Positions 1 to 10,418 of a stretch of 64,000 nucleotides of DNA are shown piece after piece. The translations under genes were made by a program, and so were the position numbers. Below the pieces are notes generated by a model. It did no database searches. It saw only the letters and a program-made list of their open reading frames with translations, and was not told the origin of the DNA. Source of the DNA: Actinomycetota bacterium (lineage in GTDB: Bacteria; Actinomycetota; Actinomycetes; Actinomycetales; Microbacteriaceae). How positions within the stretch are numbered: the stretch's first letter is position 1; each line of letters begins with the position of its first letter. The stretch covers positions 310,001-374,000 of the forward strand of contig CANFSP010000001.1 in NCBI GenBank assembly GCA_947449765.1, in the 5' to 3' direction.

Positions 1-2
1 TT

Positions 3-1232
3 CGGTTTGCCGAGCACTCGGTGGTGATTCCCGTCATCGTGATCAGTGAGCTCGAAAAGAAACGGCACGACCCGGAGATTGGGTACTTTGCCCGCCAGGC
101 GCTCCGCATGTTGGATGACCTGCGCATGAAGCACGAGCGGCTCGACTTTCCCATTCCGATTGGTGACGGTGGCTCGCTGCGCGTCGAGTTGAATCACAGC
201 AACCAAGCAGTGTTGCCCTCGGGGTTGCAACTGGGAGACAACGATTCGCGCATCCTCGCGGTTGCGATGAACCTTGCGGGTGATGGACTTGACGTCACGG
301 TGGTGTCAAAGGACTTGCCGATGCGCGTGAAGGCGGCGTCGATTGGTTTGAGTGCCGAGGAGTATCGTGCCGAACTCGCTCCGGATAGCGGCTGGACGGG
401 TGTTGCCGAAATCGACCTCTCGGCAGAGGACATGTCCGCGCTCTACGAGAAGGAGTCAATCCGCACGCGCAAGGTCGTGGACCAGCCGCGCAACACCGGC
501 CTCGTCATTCACTCAGACCGTGGCTCTGCTCTCGGCCGGGTGACGGGCACCGGCGAGATCCGGCTTGTTCGCGGCGATCGCGACCTGTTTGGTCTGCACG
601 GTCGTTCGGCTGAACAGCGCCTCGCAATCGACATGCTGCTCGATCCGTCGATGGGTATTGTCTCGCTCGGCGGTCGCGCCGGAACAGGTAAGTCGGCGCT
701 GGCGCTCTGTGCCGGCCTCGAGTCGGTTCTCGAACGCCAGCAACACCGCAAGATCATCGTCTTCCGCCCGATCTATGCCGTGGGTGGTCAAGAGCTGGGC
801 TACCTGCCCGGCGATGCAGCCGAGAAGATGAACCCGTGGGGCCAGGCCATCTTCGATACCCTCGGTGCTCTGGTGTCGCAGAACGTGATGGATGAGGTGG
901 TTGAGCGGGGCATCCTCGAAGTTCTGCCTCTCACGCACATTCGCGGTCGATCCCTGCATGATGCATTCGTGATTGTGGATGAAGCGCAATCGCTCGAACG
1001 CAACGTGTTGCTCACCGTGCTGAGCCGTATCGGACAGAACTCTCGCGTCGTGCTGACGCACGATGTCGCTCAGCGGGACAACCTGCGGGTGGGACGCCAC
1101 GACGGTGTCGCAAGTGTGATCGAGACACTGAAGGGGCAGGAACTATTCGGACACATCACGCTGACGCGTTCGGAACGTTCGGCCATCGCGGCACTCGTGA
1201 CCGACCTGCTCGAGGGTGGCGAGCTGGCCTAG
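3..1232 (+). CDS. PhoH-family ATPase with N-terminal PIN domain (5' end cut by window)
   Basis: The reading frame is open from the first bases of the window, so the start lies upstream. The first part matches the end of a PIN nuclease-like domain (conserved acidic ISELE segment, then a GDNDSRILA segment), and the second half is a PhoH P-loop ATPase with Walker A GRAGTGKS and Walker B IVDEAQ. PIN-PhoH (PhoH2) proteins are RNA helicase/RNase-type cytoplasmic enzymes in actinobacteria. This is known for the family and not tested here. It stands alone on the plus strand before a convergent HTH gene. The missing part should be the first few tens of residues of the PIN domain. Confidence 0.93.
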   Translation, partial: RFAEHSVVIPVIVISELEKKRHDPEIGYFARQALRMLDDLRMKHERLDFPIPIGDGGSLRVELNHSNQAVLPSGLQLGDNDSRILAVAMNLAGDGLDVTVVSKDLPMRVKAASIGLSAEEYRAELAPDSGWTGVAEIDLSAEDMSALYEKESIRTRKVVDQPRNTGLVIHSDRGSALGRVTGTGEIRLVRGDRDLFGLHGRSAEQRLAIDMLLDPSMGIVSLGGRAGTGKSALALCAGLESVLERQQHRKIIVFRPIYAVGGQELGYLPGDAAEKMNPWGQAIFDTLGALVSQNVMDEVVERGILEVLPLTHIRGRSLHDAFVIVDEAQSLERNVLLTVLSRIGQNSRVVLTHDVAQRDNLRVGRHDGVASVIETLKGQELFGHITLTRSERSAIAALVTDLLEGGELA

Positions 1233-1252
1233 GTTTTCGCGGGTTAGTCGAC

Positions 1253-1280
1253 TCGCGGGTTCGCGGGTTCGCGGGTTCGC
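1253..1280. repeat. 8-bp microrepeat TCGCGGGT, about 3.5 copies
   Basis: Direct repeat of TCGCGGGT beginning 21 bases after the PhoH stop codon, with a related copy at about 1236-1243. It lies between two convergent genes. No stem plus T-run typical of a terminator is visible. Confidence 0.7.
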
Positions 1281-1319
1281 TCAAAGTGTTACCCGCTCAT
1301 GAACTAGGGGAGGACCTGA

Positions 1320-1700
1320 CTACCCCGTGATGAGTTGTTGGGCGCGCTGATGAGATATGCCCAGCGCAGCGCCGACATCGCGCACGGTGAGCCCCATGTC
1401 GTACAACGCACGCGCAGCGTGGCGAGACTCTGCGGCGGCTTCTTTTCGTACGACATCCGCGTGAGCGCGCAATTCAGCGGCATGCTGAATGAGAGCGTCA
1501 ATTTCACGGGGAAGGTCGTAGCTCACCGTCAGGTTGATTGATGAGGCTTCCGCTTCCGTGCTGACCGCGATGAAATCGCGCGCCATCTCGTCAATCTCTT
1601 TGGCGGACCGAGCCTGGGTTGCCCCGTCTAGCCCCTCGACGCGAACATGCCACGTGCGGCCGACGGGGGAGGCGTGAACGCTCCATGACGTGTCATTCAT
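1320..1700 (-). CDS. Small protein with C-terminal helix-turn-helix, possibly HicB-like antitoxin or regulator
   Basis: 126 aa. The N-terminal half (about residues 1-45) looks like a small beta-rich HicB-type fold containing WHVRVEGLDG, followed by a helical middle. The last 25 residues (LTVRDVGAALGISHQRAQQL) read as a helix-turn-helix of the type used in sigma region 4 and antitoxins. No toxin gene is adjacent, so it may be a solitary DNA-binding protein. The ATG is preceded by a weak GAAAGCGAG Shine-Dalgarno-like stretch. Its upstream region holds overlapping inverted repeats (1768-1797) that could be its own operator. Function is inferred from the fold only. Confidence 0.6.
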   Translation of the reverse strand: MNDTSWSVHASPVGRTWHVRVEGLDGATQARSAKEIDEMARDFIAVSTEAEASSINLTVSYDLPREIDALIQHAAELRAHADVVRKEAAAESRHAARALYDMGLTVRDVGAALGISHQRAQQLITG

Positions 1701-1767
1701 CTTGGCTCGCTTTCTGAATGTTGCGCTCGGCCTGACTCACGATAGCTCCCGCCGCTTCATAGTAACT

Positions 1768-1797
1768 GCCTATGTTGGACTAGGCAAATTTGTCTAG
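1768..1797. promoter_or_regulatory. Overlapping inverted repeats upstream of the HTH gene
   Basis: TGCCTA (1768-1773) is an exact inverted match to TAGGCA (1781-1786). An 18-bp near-palindrome CTAGGCAAATTTGTCTAG (1780-1797) has one mismatched pair. The AT-rich character and the position about 70-100 bases before the minus-strand start suggest an operator or promoter element. Confidence 0.45.
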
Positions 1798-1914
1798 TAG
1801 GGATAGACGCATCCGCCGAAGGTTTCATGTTGGGAGCGTATGGTCCAAGATGCCTTTTGCACGCCAACTTGATCTTCTGTATGTGAGGCCCCACCAAAGA
1901 ACGCGTTGTGGACA

Positions 1915-1931
1915 ACTCGCGACCCGCGAGT
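1915..1931. promoter_or_regulatory. 7-3-7 inverted repeat before prepilin peptidase gene
   Basis: ACTCGCG, spacer ACC, CGCGAGT: a perfect inverted repeat just upstream of the -10 box of the prepilin peptidase gene. The location fits an operator. It could also be a short hairpin. Confidence 0.4.
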
Positions 1932-1943
1932 GACACAGCTGGC

Positions 1944-1955
1944 TAGCCTGCCCAC
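1944..1955 (+). promoter_or_regulatory. Leaderless -10 box TAGCCT for prepilin peptidase gene
   Basis: TAGCCT ends exactly six bases before the ATG at 1956, so transcription would start at or next to the start codon. No Shine-Dalgarno sequence is present in the gap. Confidence 0.5.
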
Positions 1956-2447
1956 ATGAGTGTGTGGGGTTGGATTCTGTGCGGCTATGTTCTTGTGGCG
2001 ACCATTCCGCTGGTCATAGTCGATTTCCGCGCTCATCGCCTACCCAACGTGATCGTCGTGCCAGGCATCGGCTTGGCACTCGCCTGCATCGGTGGCGCGT
2101 GGCTTACCTCGGGCGAGTTCCCGCTCGTCCCGAGCCTCAGTGGACTCGCCTACGCTTGTGGCATGCTGCTGCTCGCGGTGCTTGGCGGCATGGGAATGGG
2201 CGACGTCAAACTGGCTCTCGTGCTCGGGACGGCCTCAGGCATGCTCGGCGCCAGCGCTGCGATAGCCAACGTGTTTCTCGCGTTTGTGCTCGGCGGGGTG
2301 GCGGCTGTTGTCGTGCTGCTCTGGCAGCGCATCCGTCATCGTCGGCGCACGCGCACCGGGCAGCACCACACGCGCACACACATCGCTTTTGGTCCATTCA
2401 TGCTCGCCGGATTCTGGGTGAGCACGCTGGTCGTTGTGTTGCGGTAA
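1956..2447 (+). CDS. A24-family prepilin peptidase (TadV/CpaA-like)
   Basis: 163 aa polytopic membrane protein with about five hydrophobic segments. Two aspartate motifs typical of type IV prepilin peptidases are visible: VDFRAHRLPN near residue 25 and GMGDVKL (GxGD) near residue 85. The enzyme would cleave leader peptides of type IV or Flp pilins at the cytoplasmic face. It lacks the N-terminal methylase domain, as in the short TadV/CpaA class. No pilin or tad genes are in this window, so its substrates lie elsewhere. Confidence 0.88.
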   Translation: MSVWGWILCGYVLVATIPLVIVDFRAHRLPNVIVVPGIGLALACIGGAWLTSGEFPLVPSLSGLAYACGMLLLAVLGGMGMGDVKLALVLGTASGMLGASAAIANVFLAFVLGGVAAVVVLLWQRIRHRRRTRTGQHHTRTHIAFGPFMLAGFWVSTLVVVLR

Positions 2448-2472
2448 CGGTCCGACCGTCGCAGGGGGAGAG

Positions 2473-3873
2473 CTAGTTCGGGTGCGTCATCGAGAGCAGG
2501 TCGAGGGCCTTGTCGAGCTGCTCCATGGTGAGCTTCTCGCCATCGACGTAGCCGAGCGCAATCGTCGCTTCGCGAACCGTGATGCCCTCGGCAACGGAGT
2601 GCTTGGCGATCTTTGCGGCAGCCTCGTACCCGATGTACTTGTTCAGCGGGGTCACAATCGACGGGCTCATGCCGGCCAGCGCCTCGGCGCGCGCGGTGTT
2701 TGCCACGAGACCGTCCACCGTCTTTTCGGCGAGCACGCGGCTCGATGCGGCAAGCAAGCGAATTGACTCGAGAAGCGCCGTACCCATCACCGGAATCTGC
2801 ACGTTGAGTTCGAACGAACCGGATGCGCCACCCCACGCGACCGCGGCATCGTTGCCGACCACGCGCGAGCACACCATGAGCACGGCTTCCGGAATGACGG
2901 GGTTGACCTTGCCGGGCATGATCGACGAACCCGGCTGGAGGTCGGGAATGTGAATCTCGGCGAGACCCGTGTTCGGGCCTGAGCCCATCCAGCGGATGTC
3001 GTTGCACATCTTGGTGTAGCTCACCGCGATGGTGCGCAGCACACCCGACGCCTCAACCAAACCGTCACGGTTGGCTTGCGCCTCAAAGTGGTCGCGTGCC
3101 TCGGTAATCGGGAGCTTGGTCTCGTTGGCGAGCAATGCGATGACCCGCTGTGGGAAGCCTTTCGGGGTATTGATTCCCGTACCTACCGCGGTACCTCCGA
3201 GCGGAACCTCGGCGATGCGGGGTAAGGATGACGTGATGCGCTCGATGCCGAAGCGCACCTGAGCGGCGTATCCACCGAACTCTTGACCGAGGGTGACCGG
3301 CGTGGCATCCATCAGGTGCGTGCGACCAGGCTTGACCGCATTGGCCCACTCGCCAGCCTTCTTCTCGAGCGAGACGGCGAGCTGCTCCATCGACGGGATG
3401 AGGTCGTTGATGATCGCGCTGGTGACGGCGACGTGAACCGAGGTGGGGAAAACGTCATTGGATGACTGTGAGCAGTTGACGTGGTCGTTCGGGTGTACGG
3501 GCTTTCCGAGCTTGCCTGAGGCGAGCGAGGCCAACACCTCGTTCATGTTCATGTTTGAGCTCGTGCCGGATCCGGTCTGGTAGACGTCGATCGGGAACTG
3601 GTCGTCGAACTTGCCTGTTGTAACCTCATCGGCTGCCCAGGCGATGGCGTCGGCGATGTCCTGTGGCAGCACGCCGAGCTCGGCGTTGGCCAGCGCGGCG
3701 GACTTCTTGATGCGTGCGAGAGCGGCGATGTGGGCCGACTCCAGGGTTGACCCTGAGATGGGGAAGTTCTCTACGGCACGCTGTGTTTGCGCCGCATACA
3801 GGGCGTCTTGGGGGACGAGAACCTCGCCCATTGTGTCGTGCTCAATACGGAAACCGGCGGGTGCTTGTGCCAC
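2473..3873 (-). CDS. fumC: Class II fumarate hydratase
   Basis: 466 aa, the usual length for FumC. It catalyses reversible hydration of fumarate to L-malate in the TCA cycle. The superfamily signature [11 protein letters not shown] is present near residue 315, together with [12 protein letters not shown] and the HPNDHVN region. The start is a GTG with AAGGA 8-12 bases upstream. It lies directly downstream of the carbonic anhydrase gene (18-bp gap, same strand) and is probably co-transcribed with it. It converges on the prepilin peptidase gene. Confidence 0.97.
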   Translation of the reverse strand: MAQAPAGFRIEHDTMGEVLVPQDALYAAQTQRAVENFPISGSTLESAHIAALARIKKSAALANAELGVLPQDIADAIAWAADEVTTGKFDDQFPIDVYQTGSGTSSNMNMNEVLASLASGKLGKPVHPNDHVNCSQSSNDVFPTSVHVAVTSAIINDLIPSMEQLAVSLEKKAGEWANAVKPGRTHLMDATPVTLGQEFGGYAAQVRFGIERITSSLPRIAEVPLGGTAVGTGINTPKGFPQRVIALLANETKLPITEARDHFEAQANRDGLVEASGVLRTIAVSYTKMCNDIRWMGSGPNTGLAEIHIPDLQPGSSIMPGKVNPVIPEAVLMVCSRVVGNDAAVAWGGASGSFELNVQIPVMGTALLESIRLLAASSRVLAEKTVDGLVANTARAEALAGMSPSIVTPLNKYIGYEAAAKIAKHSVAEGITVREATIALGYVDGEKLTMEQLDKALDLLSMTHPN

Positions 3874-3891
3874 GGGAATTCGTCCTTTTAT

Positions 3892-4527
3892 TCAGTCAAT
3901 GACGCCAACGATGACGTCGGGTATGACGTTGCCATCGTTCAGTCGGTAGTTCGCACCGACCACTGCAAGAGTACCGTTTGCAACGGCTTCGCTGATGACT
4001 TCGCTCTGCTGCAGAAGCTCCGCGATTGTGTCTTTAAGGTGCTCCGCACCCACCTCGTTGATGTCCACTTCGGCGGCCGAGATGCCGTGTTCTTTGGCGA
4101 CGCGTTGAATTGCCGGGCGAATCGGTGCCACCATTTTGCGCACGCTCGCCGGCATGCCAGGGGCATCCGGGCTGAGTGTTCCAATGGCGCCTTGCACGGC
4201 ACCGCAATTGTCGTGCCCGAGGACCACAATCAAGGATGCGCCGAGAATTGCGACCGCGTATTCGAGCGAGCCGAGTACGGAATCCGAAATGATTTGCCCA
4301 GCATTACGCACCACAAACAGGTCGCCGAGGCCCTTGTCAAAGATGATTTCTGCGGAAAGACGGGAGTCTGAGCAACCAAACAGCGCCACATCGGGTGCTT
4401 GTGAGCCGGCGAGAGATTCGCGCCGTTCCACGTCTTGTCGTGGGTGTGCGGGGGCGCCGGCAATGAATCGTTGGTTGCCCTGCACCATGCGTCGCCAGGC
4501 TTCGGCTGGAGTGATTCGAGGTTCCAC
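3892..4527 (-). CDS. Beta-class carbonic anhydrase
   Basis: 211 aa. Zinc-site motifs of beta carbonic anhydrases are visible: CSDSR near residue 50 (Cys and the Asp/Arg dyad) and GHDNCGAV near residue 105 (His and Cys). It interconverts CO2 and bicarbonate, supplying carboxylases. The start is a GTG preceded by AAAGGG. It sits between DUF4245 and fumC on the same strand. Confidence 0.95.
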   Translation of the reverse strand: MEPRITPAEAWRRMVQGNQRFIAGAPAHPRQDVERRESLAGSQAPDVALFGCSDSRLSAEIIFDKGLGDLFVVRNAGQIISDSVLGSLEYAVAILGASLIVVLGHDNCGAVQGAIGTLSPDAPGMPASVRKMVAPIRPAIQRVAKEHGISAAEVDINEVGAEHLKDTIAELLQQSEVISEAVANGTLAVVGANYRLNDGNVIPDVIVGVID

Positions 4528-4555
4528 GAGCGACCCTTTCGTAAACTTTCCCGAA

Positions 4556-5197
4556 CTAAGAAGTGGGGAGTGATGCGACTACCGCCGTTGCGAGCTCCGT
4601 GAACTCGGCATCGGATGCCGTTCCGGTCAGCACGAATGTGCTCCCACCTGTCGAGGTAACCAGAGAGTAGGCGCGATTTCCGGCACTTTCCGATGAACGG
4701 TTATCAAATTCTTGCCACTCGAGACCGGCGATTTGACGGGTTCCCGTTTGCTTTATGTCGGTCAGGATGCTCGCCACCCAGTCGAGCTTGGCATCGAGCC
4801 CCTGACGGTAGACGATGAGTGCATCGGTTGGCGTGATGAATCCGATTCGCCACGTGATCACCCCGGAAGCGCCGCCGTCTGCGAGCTGCGCCTGGTTGGC
4901 ACGCCAGGTAGACGGGAGTTTGGGAATGTCGAGCCTGTTGCCGGCTGCAAATTGCGCATCCGCACCGATTTGTGCGTAGTCAACCTGCCAATCGGGAGCA
5001 TTGTCGGCGTGCGGCACCATGAGGAAGATGACGAACGCGGCGAGCAGTGTCACGCCGAGCGAAAGAACGAGGTTGTTGACTGTTTTGCGTGACCGGTAGA
5101 GCCGCGACTGCTCGCGAAGACGCGCAGCTTTTTCTTCAGGGGTCTCCGGGCGGCCGAGCTCGGCCACAATCGGCGGCTGTTTCGGGGTTCGTGCCAC
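4556..5197 (-). CDS. DUF4245 single-pass membrane protein
   Basis: 213 aa from the GTG at 5197, chosen because it begins two bases after the xseB stop codon and avoids overlap; a longer in-frame extension exists. Residues 1-35 are cytosolic and charged, a single transmembrane helix (VLSLGVTLLAAFVIFLMV) follows, and the remainder is an extracytoplasmic domain. DUF4245 proteins commonly sit beside xseB in actinobacteria, but their role is unknown. Confidence 0.85.
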   Translation of the reverse strand: MARTPKQPPIVAELGRPETPEEKAARLREQSRLYRSRKTVNNLVLSLGVTLLAAFVIFLMVPHADNAPDWQVDYAQIGADAQFAAGNRLDIPKLPSTWRANQAQLADGGASGVITWRIGFITPTDALIVYRQGLDAKLDWVASILTDIKQTGTRQIAGLEWQEFDNRSSESAGNRAYSLVTSTGGSTFVLTGTASDAEFTELATAVVASLPTS

Positions 5198-5199
5198 GG

Positions 5200-5427
5200 C
5201 TACTCGGCGCTCTCGGTGGCGGCCGCGCGCGCCTGATCGAGTCGCGCTTTTGCGCCCATGAGCCACTCTTCGCAACGACTGGCGAGTGCCTCGCCACGCT
5301 CCCACAGTGCGAGCGTTTCTTCGAGGGTGGCGGATCCCTTCTCGAGTTCCGCCACGACCGTCACCAGTTCATTGCGCGCCTCTTCGTAGGAGAGGGTGCT
5401 GACGTCGGGTGTGCTCACGGTTTCCAT
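5200..5427 (-). CDS. xseB: Exodeoxyribonuclease VII small subunit
   Basis: 75 aa from the ATG at 5427, one base after the xseA stop. It has the helical XseB signature: [18 protein letters not shown], then [22 protein letters not shown]. It associates with XseA in multiple copies to form the exonuclease VII complex that degrades single-stranded DNA. An upstream in-frame ATG would overlap xseA by about 80 bp and is less likely. Confidence 0.95.
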   Translation of the reverse strand: METVSTPDVSTLSYEEARNELVTVVAELEKGSATLEETLALWERGEALASRCEEWLMGAKARLDQARAAATESAE

Positions 5428-5428
5428 C

Positions 5429-6703
5429 CTAATCTTTCGGCGTTTTAGGTGATTTCGCAGTGGGGCCTTCGCTGCCGCTGGCCTTGCCACTCGCAGTGGC
5501 ACCACCACTCACGGCGGCGATTCGACCGTCGGCGAGGGCCAGGGTGAACTCGGCACCCGCGGGTGCGTCGCTGGTCTGCCGCAGCACTCGTCCGTCGCCC
5601 GACACGGCGATGGAGTAGCCGCGATCCAGCGTCGACTGGGGAGACAGCGCCCGAAGGTGGTTACGCAGAGCCGTCGTTTCGGCCTGGGCATCGCCGACCG
5701 CGCGCGTGGCGAGGTCGGCTCCGCGCTGAATGTAGCGCCCAAGCTCCTCGGCGCGATTCGTCACAATCCAGTCACCCGAGGCGAGTACTGGACGCGTGCG
5801 TACCTGTGTGAGGCGATCCCACTCGGTCGACACGAAAGTGCGCGCCTGCAGGCGGATGCGCCCCAGCGCTTGCTCCACCCGCGCGAGCTCCTCGCCCACA
5901 TCGGGCACCACGCGTTTCGCGGCATCGGTGGGTGTGCTCGCGCGCAGGTCGGCAACCAGGTCGAGCAGCGGGGAGTCGGCCTCGTGCCCGATGGCGGATA
6001 CCACCGGGGTCGTGCAGGCCGCGACCGCACGAATAAGTTGCTCATCGCTGAACGGGAGGAGGTGCAAGAAGTCACCGCCGCCGCGGGCGATGATGATCAC
6101 GTCGACGTGCGGGAGCGCATCCAATTCGGTGAGCGCAGCGATGACCTCGGGCACTGTTTGGGGGCCTTGTACGTGCGTGTGACGCACCTCGAATTCGACC
6201 GCAGGCCAGCGCATGCGTGCATTCTTGAGCACGTCTTTTTCGGCATCGGAGTTCGCACCGGTGATGAGGCCAATACACCCGGGCAGGAATGGCAACGGCA
6301 CTTTGCGATCCGCGTCGAACAGGCCCTCGGAACGCAACTGGGTTTTGAGGCGCTCGAGTTTTTCCATGAGCTCGCCCAGTCCAAGGTGTTTCATCTCGAG
6401 CACGTTGAGACGAAGATCGCCACCCTTGCGCCAGAAATCCACCTTGACCAGCGCAACCACGCGATCGCCGACTTTCAAATCATCAGGGATGCGCGAACTC
6501 GCGCTCGACCACACGGCGAAACCCATGCTCGTGTCTTCGTCGACGTCTTTGAGCGTGCCGAATATTCCGGCAGCGCGAGGTGTCCACGCGGTGATTTCGG
6601 CCTCCACCCAGACCGCGCCCAACGCGTCGATGTACTGCTTGAGCTTCGTGGTGAGCGAACCGAGTGCCCACGGTTCATCAGCGGAAGTCTGTACCTGGGC
6701 CAT
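5429..6703 (-). CDS. xseA: Exodeoxyribonuclease VII large subunit
   Basis: 424 aa. An N-terminal OB-fold (WVEAEITAW region) is followed by the catalytic domain with [16 protein letters not shown] and the [28 protein letters not shown] segment typical of XseA. It cleaves single-stranded DNA bidirectionally in repair. The C-terminal about 30 residues are a Ser/Gly/Lys-rich tail. It is first in an xseA-xseB-DUF4245 operon that may continue into the carbonic anhydrase gene. A TACCCT box lies six bases before the ATG, suggesting a leaderless message. Confidence 0.97.
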   Translation of the reverse strand: MAQVQTSADEPWALGSLTTKLKQYIDALGAVWVEAEITAWTPRAAGIFGTLKDVDEDTSMGFAVWSSASSRIPDDLKVGDRVVALVKVDFWRKGGDLRLNVLEMKHLGLGELMEKLERLKTQLRSEGLFDADRKVPLPFLPGCIGLITGANSDAEKDVLKNARMRWPAVEFEVRHTHVQGPQTVPEVIAALTELDALPHVDVIIIARGGGDFLHLLPFSDEQLIRAVAACTTPVVSAIGHEADSPLLDLVADLRASTPTDAAKRVVPDVGEELARVEQALGRIRLQARTFVSTEWDRLTQVRTRPVLASGDWIVTNRAEELGRYIQRGADLATRAVGDAQAETTALRNHLRALSPQSTLDRGYSIAVSGDGRVLRQTSDAPAGAEFTLALADGRIAAVSGGATASGKASGSEGPTAKSPKTPKD

Positions 6704-6715
6704 GTGTCAAGGGTA
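6704..6715 (-). promoter_or_regulatory. Leaderless -10 box TACCCT for xseA
   Basis: On the minus strand TACCCT is followed by six bases (TGACAC) and then the xseA ATG. The divergent ispH promoter lies 26 bases away. Confidence 0.45.
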
Positions 6716-6741
6716 GCGAAGCTGGTGGACACCCACGGCTT

Positions 6742-6753
6742 TAGACTGAAGAG
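6742..6753 (+). promoter_or_regulatory. Leaderless -10 box TAGACT for ispH
   Basis: TAGACT is followed by six bases (GAAGAG) and the GTG start of ispH. GAAGAG is purine-rich but abuts the start codon, too close for a normal ribosome-binding site. Confidence 0.5.
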
Positions 6754-7701
6754 GTGACCGGTCATAAACGCATTTTGCTTGCTTCCCCGCGGGGCTATTG
6801 CGCGGGGGTTGATCGCGCCGTGATCGCGGTCGAGAAGGCTCTCGAACAATACGGAGCTCCCGTGTATGTGCGCAAAGAGATCGTGCACAACAAACACGTC
6901 GTTTCTACGCTCCAGCAGCGCGGCGCCATCTTTGTCGACGAGGTGGATGAAGTGCCCGAGGGTTCCCACCTCGTGTTCAGTGCGCACGGAGTCTCTCCCG
7001 CCGTGGTCGCGGCGGCTGGTGCTCGCAATCTTCTGACCATCGACGCCACGTGCCCTCTCGTGACGAAGGTTCACCGCGAGGCCACACGATTCGCGCGTGA
7101 CGAGTACCACATCCTCTTCATCGGTCACGAAGGCCACGAAGAGGTCGAGGGCACCATGGGTGAAGCACCCGACAACATGACCCTGGTCAACAGCCCGGAT
7201 GCGGTGGCCTTCGTCGAAGTGCCCGCCGACCGAAAGCTCGTCTGGTTGTCGCAAACCACGCTGAGTGTGGACGAAACGATGGAGACGGTTCGTCGTTTGC
7301 GCGAGCGTTTTCCCGAGCTGCAAGATCCGCCGAGCGACGACATTTGTTATGCAACGCAGAACCGTCAGGTCGCCATCAAGAAGGTCGCGCAGGATGCCGA
7401 ACTCGTGATTGTCGTAGGTTCGGCGAACTCGTCCAACTCGGTTCGTCTGGTCGAGGTCGCGCTCGAAAACGGCGCGCGTGCCGCCTACCGCGTGGACTAC
7501 GCGAGCGAAGTGCGCGATGAGTGGTTCGATGGCATCACCACCGTCGGCGTGACCAGCGGCGCATCGGTTCCCGAGGAGCTCGTGACGGAGCTGTTAGCTC
7601 AGCTCACTGAGCGGGGATACGCCGGCATCACCGAGGTGAAGACCGCCGAAGAGGATCTCATCTTCTCGCTGCCGAAGGAACTTCGCCCGACGCGCAAGTA
7701 G
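6754..7701 (+). CDS. ispH: 4-hydroxy-3-methylbut-2-enyl diphosphate reductase
   Basis: 315 aa, GTG start. This is the last enzyme of the MEP isoprenoid pathway, an iron-sulfur reductase producing IPP and DMAPP. The three cluster cysteines are visible in GYCAGVDRA (near residue 14), DATCPLV (near 92) and DDICYATQ (near 192), and the conserved [10 protein letters not shown]-type segment appears as [10 protein letters not shown]. It is divergent from xseA. Confidence 0.97.
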   Translation: MTGHKRILLASPRGYCAGVDRAVIAVEKALEQYGAPVYVRKEIVHNKHVVSTLQQRGAIFVDEVDEVPEGSHLVFSAHGVSPAVVAAAGARNLLTIDATCPLVTKVHREATRFARDEYHILFIGHEGHEEVEGTMGEAPDNMTLVNSPDAVAFVEVPADRKLVWLSQTTLSVDETMETVRRLRERFPELQDPPSDDICYATQNRQVAIKKVAQDAELVIVVGSANSSNSVRLVEVALENGARAAYRVDYASEVRDEWFDGITTVGVTSGASVPEELVTELLAQLTERGYAGITEVKTAEEDLIFSLPKELRPTRK

Positions 7702-7710
7702 GCATTCGCC

Positions 7711-7729
7711 GGTTGAGCCTGTCGAAACC
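7711..7729 (-). repeat. Single copy of dispersed GGTYTCGACARGCTCRACC repeat
   Basis: GGTTTCGACAGGCTCAACC reads on the minus strand in the 30-bp gap between the convergent stops of ispH and the next gene. It matches the copies clustered at 44.5 and 50.7-51.0 kb. Confidence 0.7.
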
Positions 7730-7731
7730 GC

Positions 7732-8208
7732 CTAGAGACTCGGCCGACCGTGCTCGATGAATTCCGAGAGAGCGTGACGCACCGTGGGATCGGCAAGCAT
7801 GAGTGTGGTGAGGGCAATCATCGTCAGGACACTCGAGATTGCCGCACCAAGAAGCGGGACCCAGAACGAGAACTTCTTGGCGCGTAGCCGCGCAAACGAC
7901 CACCAGAGGATGAGTCCGAAGTTCGCCCCCTGAAGTGACAGGAGGAGCCCTCCGGTGATGTCAGTGGCCGCGGTCGTCGTATAGCTAACCTGGGGAAAGT
8001 TCGGATCGGCTGCGCTGAGCTGAGCGAGAAAACCCGTGATGAGCATCCCCGGGTGGAGGTATTCGGCCAGGCTCCCGAATACGTTGATGGCGCCCATCAC
8101 GAGAAGTCCCACGGTGAGCACGAGGTTGAAGAAACCCGGACGCGCACCAACCGGCGCCGTTGAAGCCTCTGACGGCTCTGGCGACTGCTTGGCGGGTTCG
8201 TCTGTCAT
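7732..8208 (-). CDS. Four-helix membrane protein (DUF6264-like)
   Basis: 158 aa. A Pro/Ser-rich cytosolic N-terminus (about 25 residues) is followed by about four hydrophobic helices (LVLTVGLLVMGAINVFG, a second near residue 75, then LILWWSFA and VPLLGAAISSVLTMIALTTL). It resembles DUF6264 proteins of Microbacteriaceae, a resemblance judged from layout only. It is downstream of fbaA on the same strand with a 42-bp gap. No catalytic motif is visible. Confidence 0.65.
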   Translation of the reverse strand: MTDEPAKQSPEPSEASTAPVGARPGFFNLVLTVGLLVMGAINVFGSLAEYLHPGMLITGFLAQLSAADPNFPQVSYTTTAATDITGGLLLSLQGANFGLILWWSFARLRAKKFSFWVPLLGAAISSVLTMIALTTLMLADPTVRHALSEFIEHGRPSL

Positions 8209-8250
8209 GTGGTTTCGGTGTGTGTCTTCGCGCGTCGATGCGACCGAGTG

Positions 8251-9276
<1,026 letters not shown>

Positions 9277-9380
9277 GTCGTTCTCCGCTGTCTCAAGAAA
9301 AAGGGTGGATGCGCATCCGCGCGTCTCTTCGCGGCATCTCGTAGCGCGTGAACAAGTCTACTGGCGCGACTGACGCTCGC

Positions 9381-9392
9381 TAGGCTGAGAAG
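9381..9392 (+). promoter_or_regulatory. Leaderless -10 box TAGGCT for glpX
   Basis: TAGGCT is followed by six bases (GAGAAG) and the GTG of glpX, so the predicted transcription start coincides with the start codon. Confidence 0.5.
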
Positions 9393-10379
9393 GTGACTAC
9401 GACGAACGCCAGCGCCATCCCCTTGAACCCCGATCGCAACCTCGCTATGGAGCTGGTTCGAGCCACCGAAGCGGCGGCCATTCGTGCTTACCCGTTCATC
9501 GGTAAGGGTGACAAGATTGCCGCCGACGGCGCGGCTGTGGATGCGATGCGCGGCTTCCTCGCCACGGTGGACTTCAGCGGCACCATCGTGATCGGTGAGG
9601 GTGAAAAGGACAACGCACCGATGCTCTTCAACGGTGAGGTCGTCGGCACCGGTCGCGGACCTGCATGCGACATCGCGGTCGACCCGATTGACGGCACGAG
9701 CCTCACTGGTGCCGGTCGCCAAAATGCACTTTCGGTCATTGCCGTGTCGGATAGTGGCACCATGCTCGATGCGTCGAGCGTCTTCTACATGAACAAACTC
9801 GTCGCCGGTGCAGAGGGCGTGGGTGTGCTCGACATTCGGGCTTCGATTGGCGACAACATCCGCGCGCTCGCCAAGGCAAAGGGCAAGCCGGTCGGTGAGA
9901 TGTCGATTGCGGTTCTCGACCGTCCACGTCACGAACAACTCATTGACGAGATTCGTTCCGCGGGTGCGGGCACGCGCTTGCTTCTTGACGGCGACGTCGC
10001 CGGCGGCATCAACGCGGCGCGCTACGAATCCCGCATCGACATGTGTGTAGGAATCGGTGGCAGCCCCGAGGGTATCGTCACGGCCTGCGCAATCAAGGCG
10101 CTGGGCGGCTTCATCCAGACCATGATGGCCCCGAAGGATGACGCCGAGGCTGCCAAGGGTATCGCCGCCGGACTCAAGATGGATTACGTCTACACGGCCG
10201 ACGAGCTCGTCAGCAGTGACAACACCTTCTTTGTCGCGACCGGTGTCACCGATGGCGCAATGCTCGACGGTGTTCGCCGCAAGGGCCCGATCATCCGCAC
10301 CGACTCCATCATTCTGCGCGGTCGCTCGGGCACCATCCGTCGCGTGCAGGCTGACTACCTCGCCGAGCGTTGGATCTAA
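9393..10379 (+). CDS. glpX: Class II fructose-1,6-bisphosphatase
   Basis: 328 aa, GTG start. It hydrolyses fructose 1,6-bisphosphate in gluconeogenesis. The metal-binding DPIDGTSLT motif (near residue 100), GEGEKDNAPML (near 70) and GIGGSPEG (near 220) identify the GlpX family. It is a separate transcript next to fbaA, consistent with growth on acids and aromatics, which needs gluconeogenesis. Confidence 0.97.
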   Translation: MTTTNASAIPLNPDRNLAMELVRATEAAAIRAYPFIGKGDKIAADGAAVDAMRGFLATVDFSGTIVIGEGEKDNAPMLFNGEVVGTGRGPACDIAVDPIDGTSLTGAGRQNALSVIAVSDSGTMLDASSVFYMNKLVAGAEGVGVLDIRASIGDNIRALAKAKGKPVGEMSIAVLDRPRHEQLIDEIRSAGAGTRLLLDGDVAGGINAARYESRIDMCVGIGGSPEGIVTACAIKALGGFIQTMMAPKDDAEAAKGIAAGLKMDYVYTADELVSSDNTFFVATGVTDGAMLDGVRRKGPIIRTDSIILRGRSGTIRRVQADYLAERWI

Positions 10380-10384
10380 TTCAG

Positions 10385-10418
10385 TTGCTCTGTCCTACAC
10401 CCTCACTAGGTTTGACAC
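10385..10418 (+). promoter_or_regulatory. Promoter of the orphan gene at 10419
   Basis: A -35-like TTGCTC (10385-10390), a 16-bp spacer and a -10-like TAGGTT (10407-10412) are followed by six bases and the ATG. This is one of the more complete leaderless promoters in the window. Confidence 0.55.

Noticed and set aside
2447-2459. ACGGTCCGACCGT as intrinsic terminator between prepilin peptidase and fumC
   Set aside because: Short stem and no T-run; too weak to call.
5657-6757. Long open frame opposite xseA
   Set aside because: Same reason: xseA has full-length family motifs, the antisense translation is unrecognisable.
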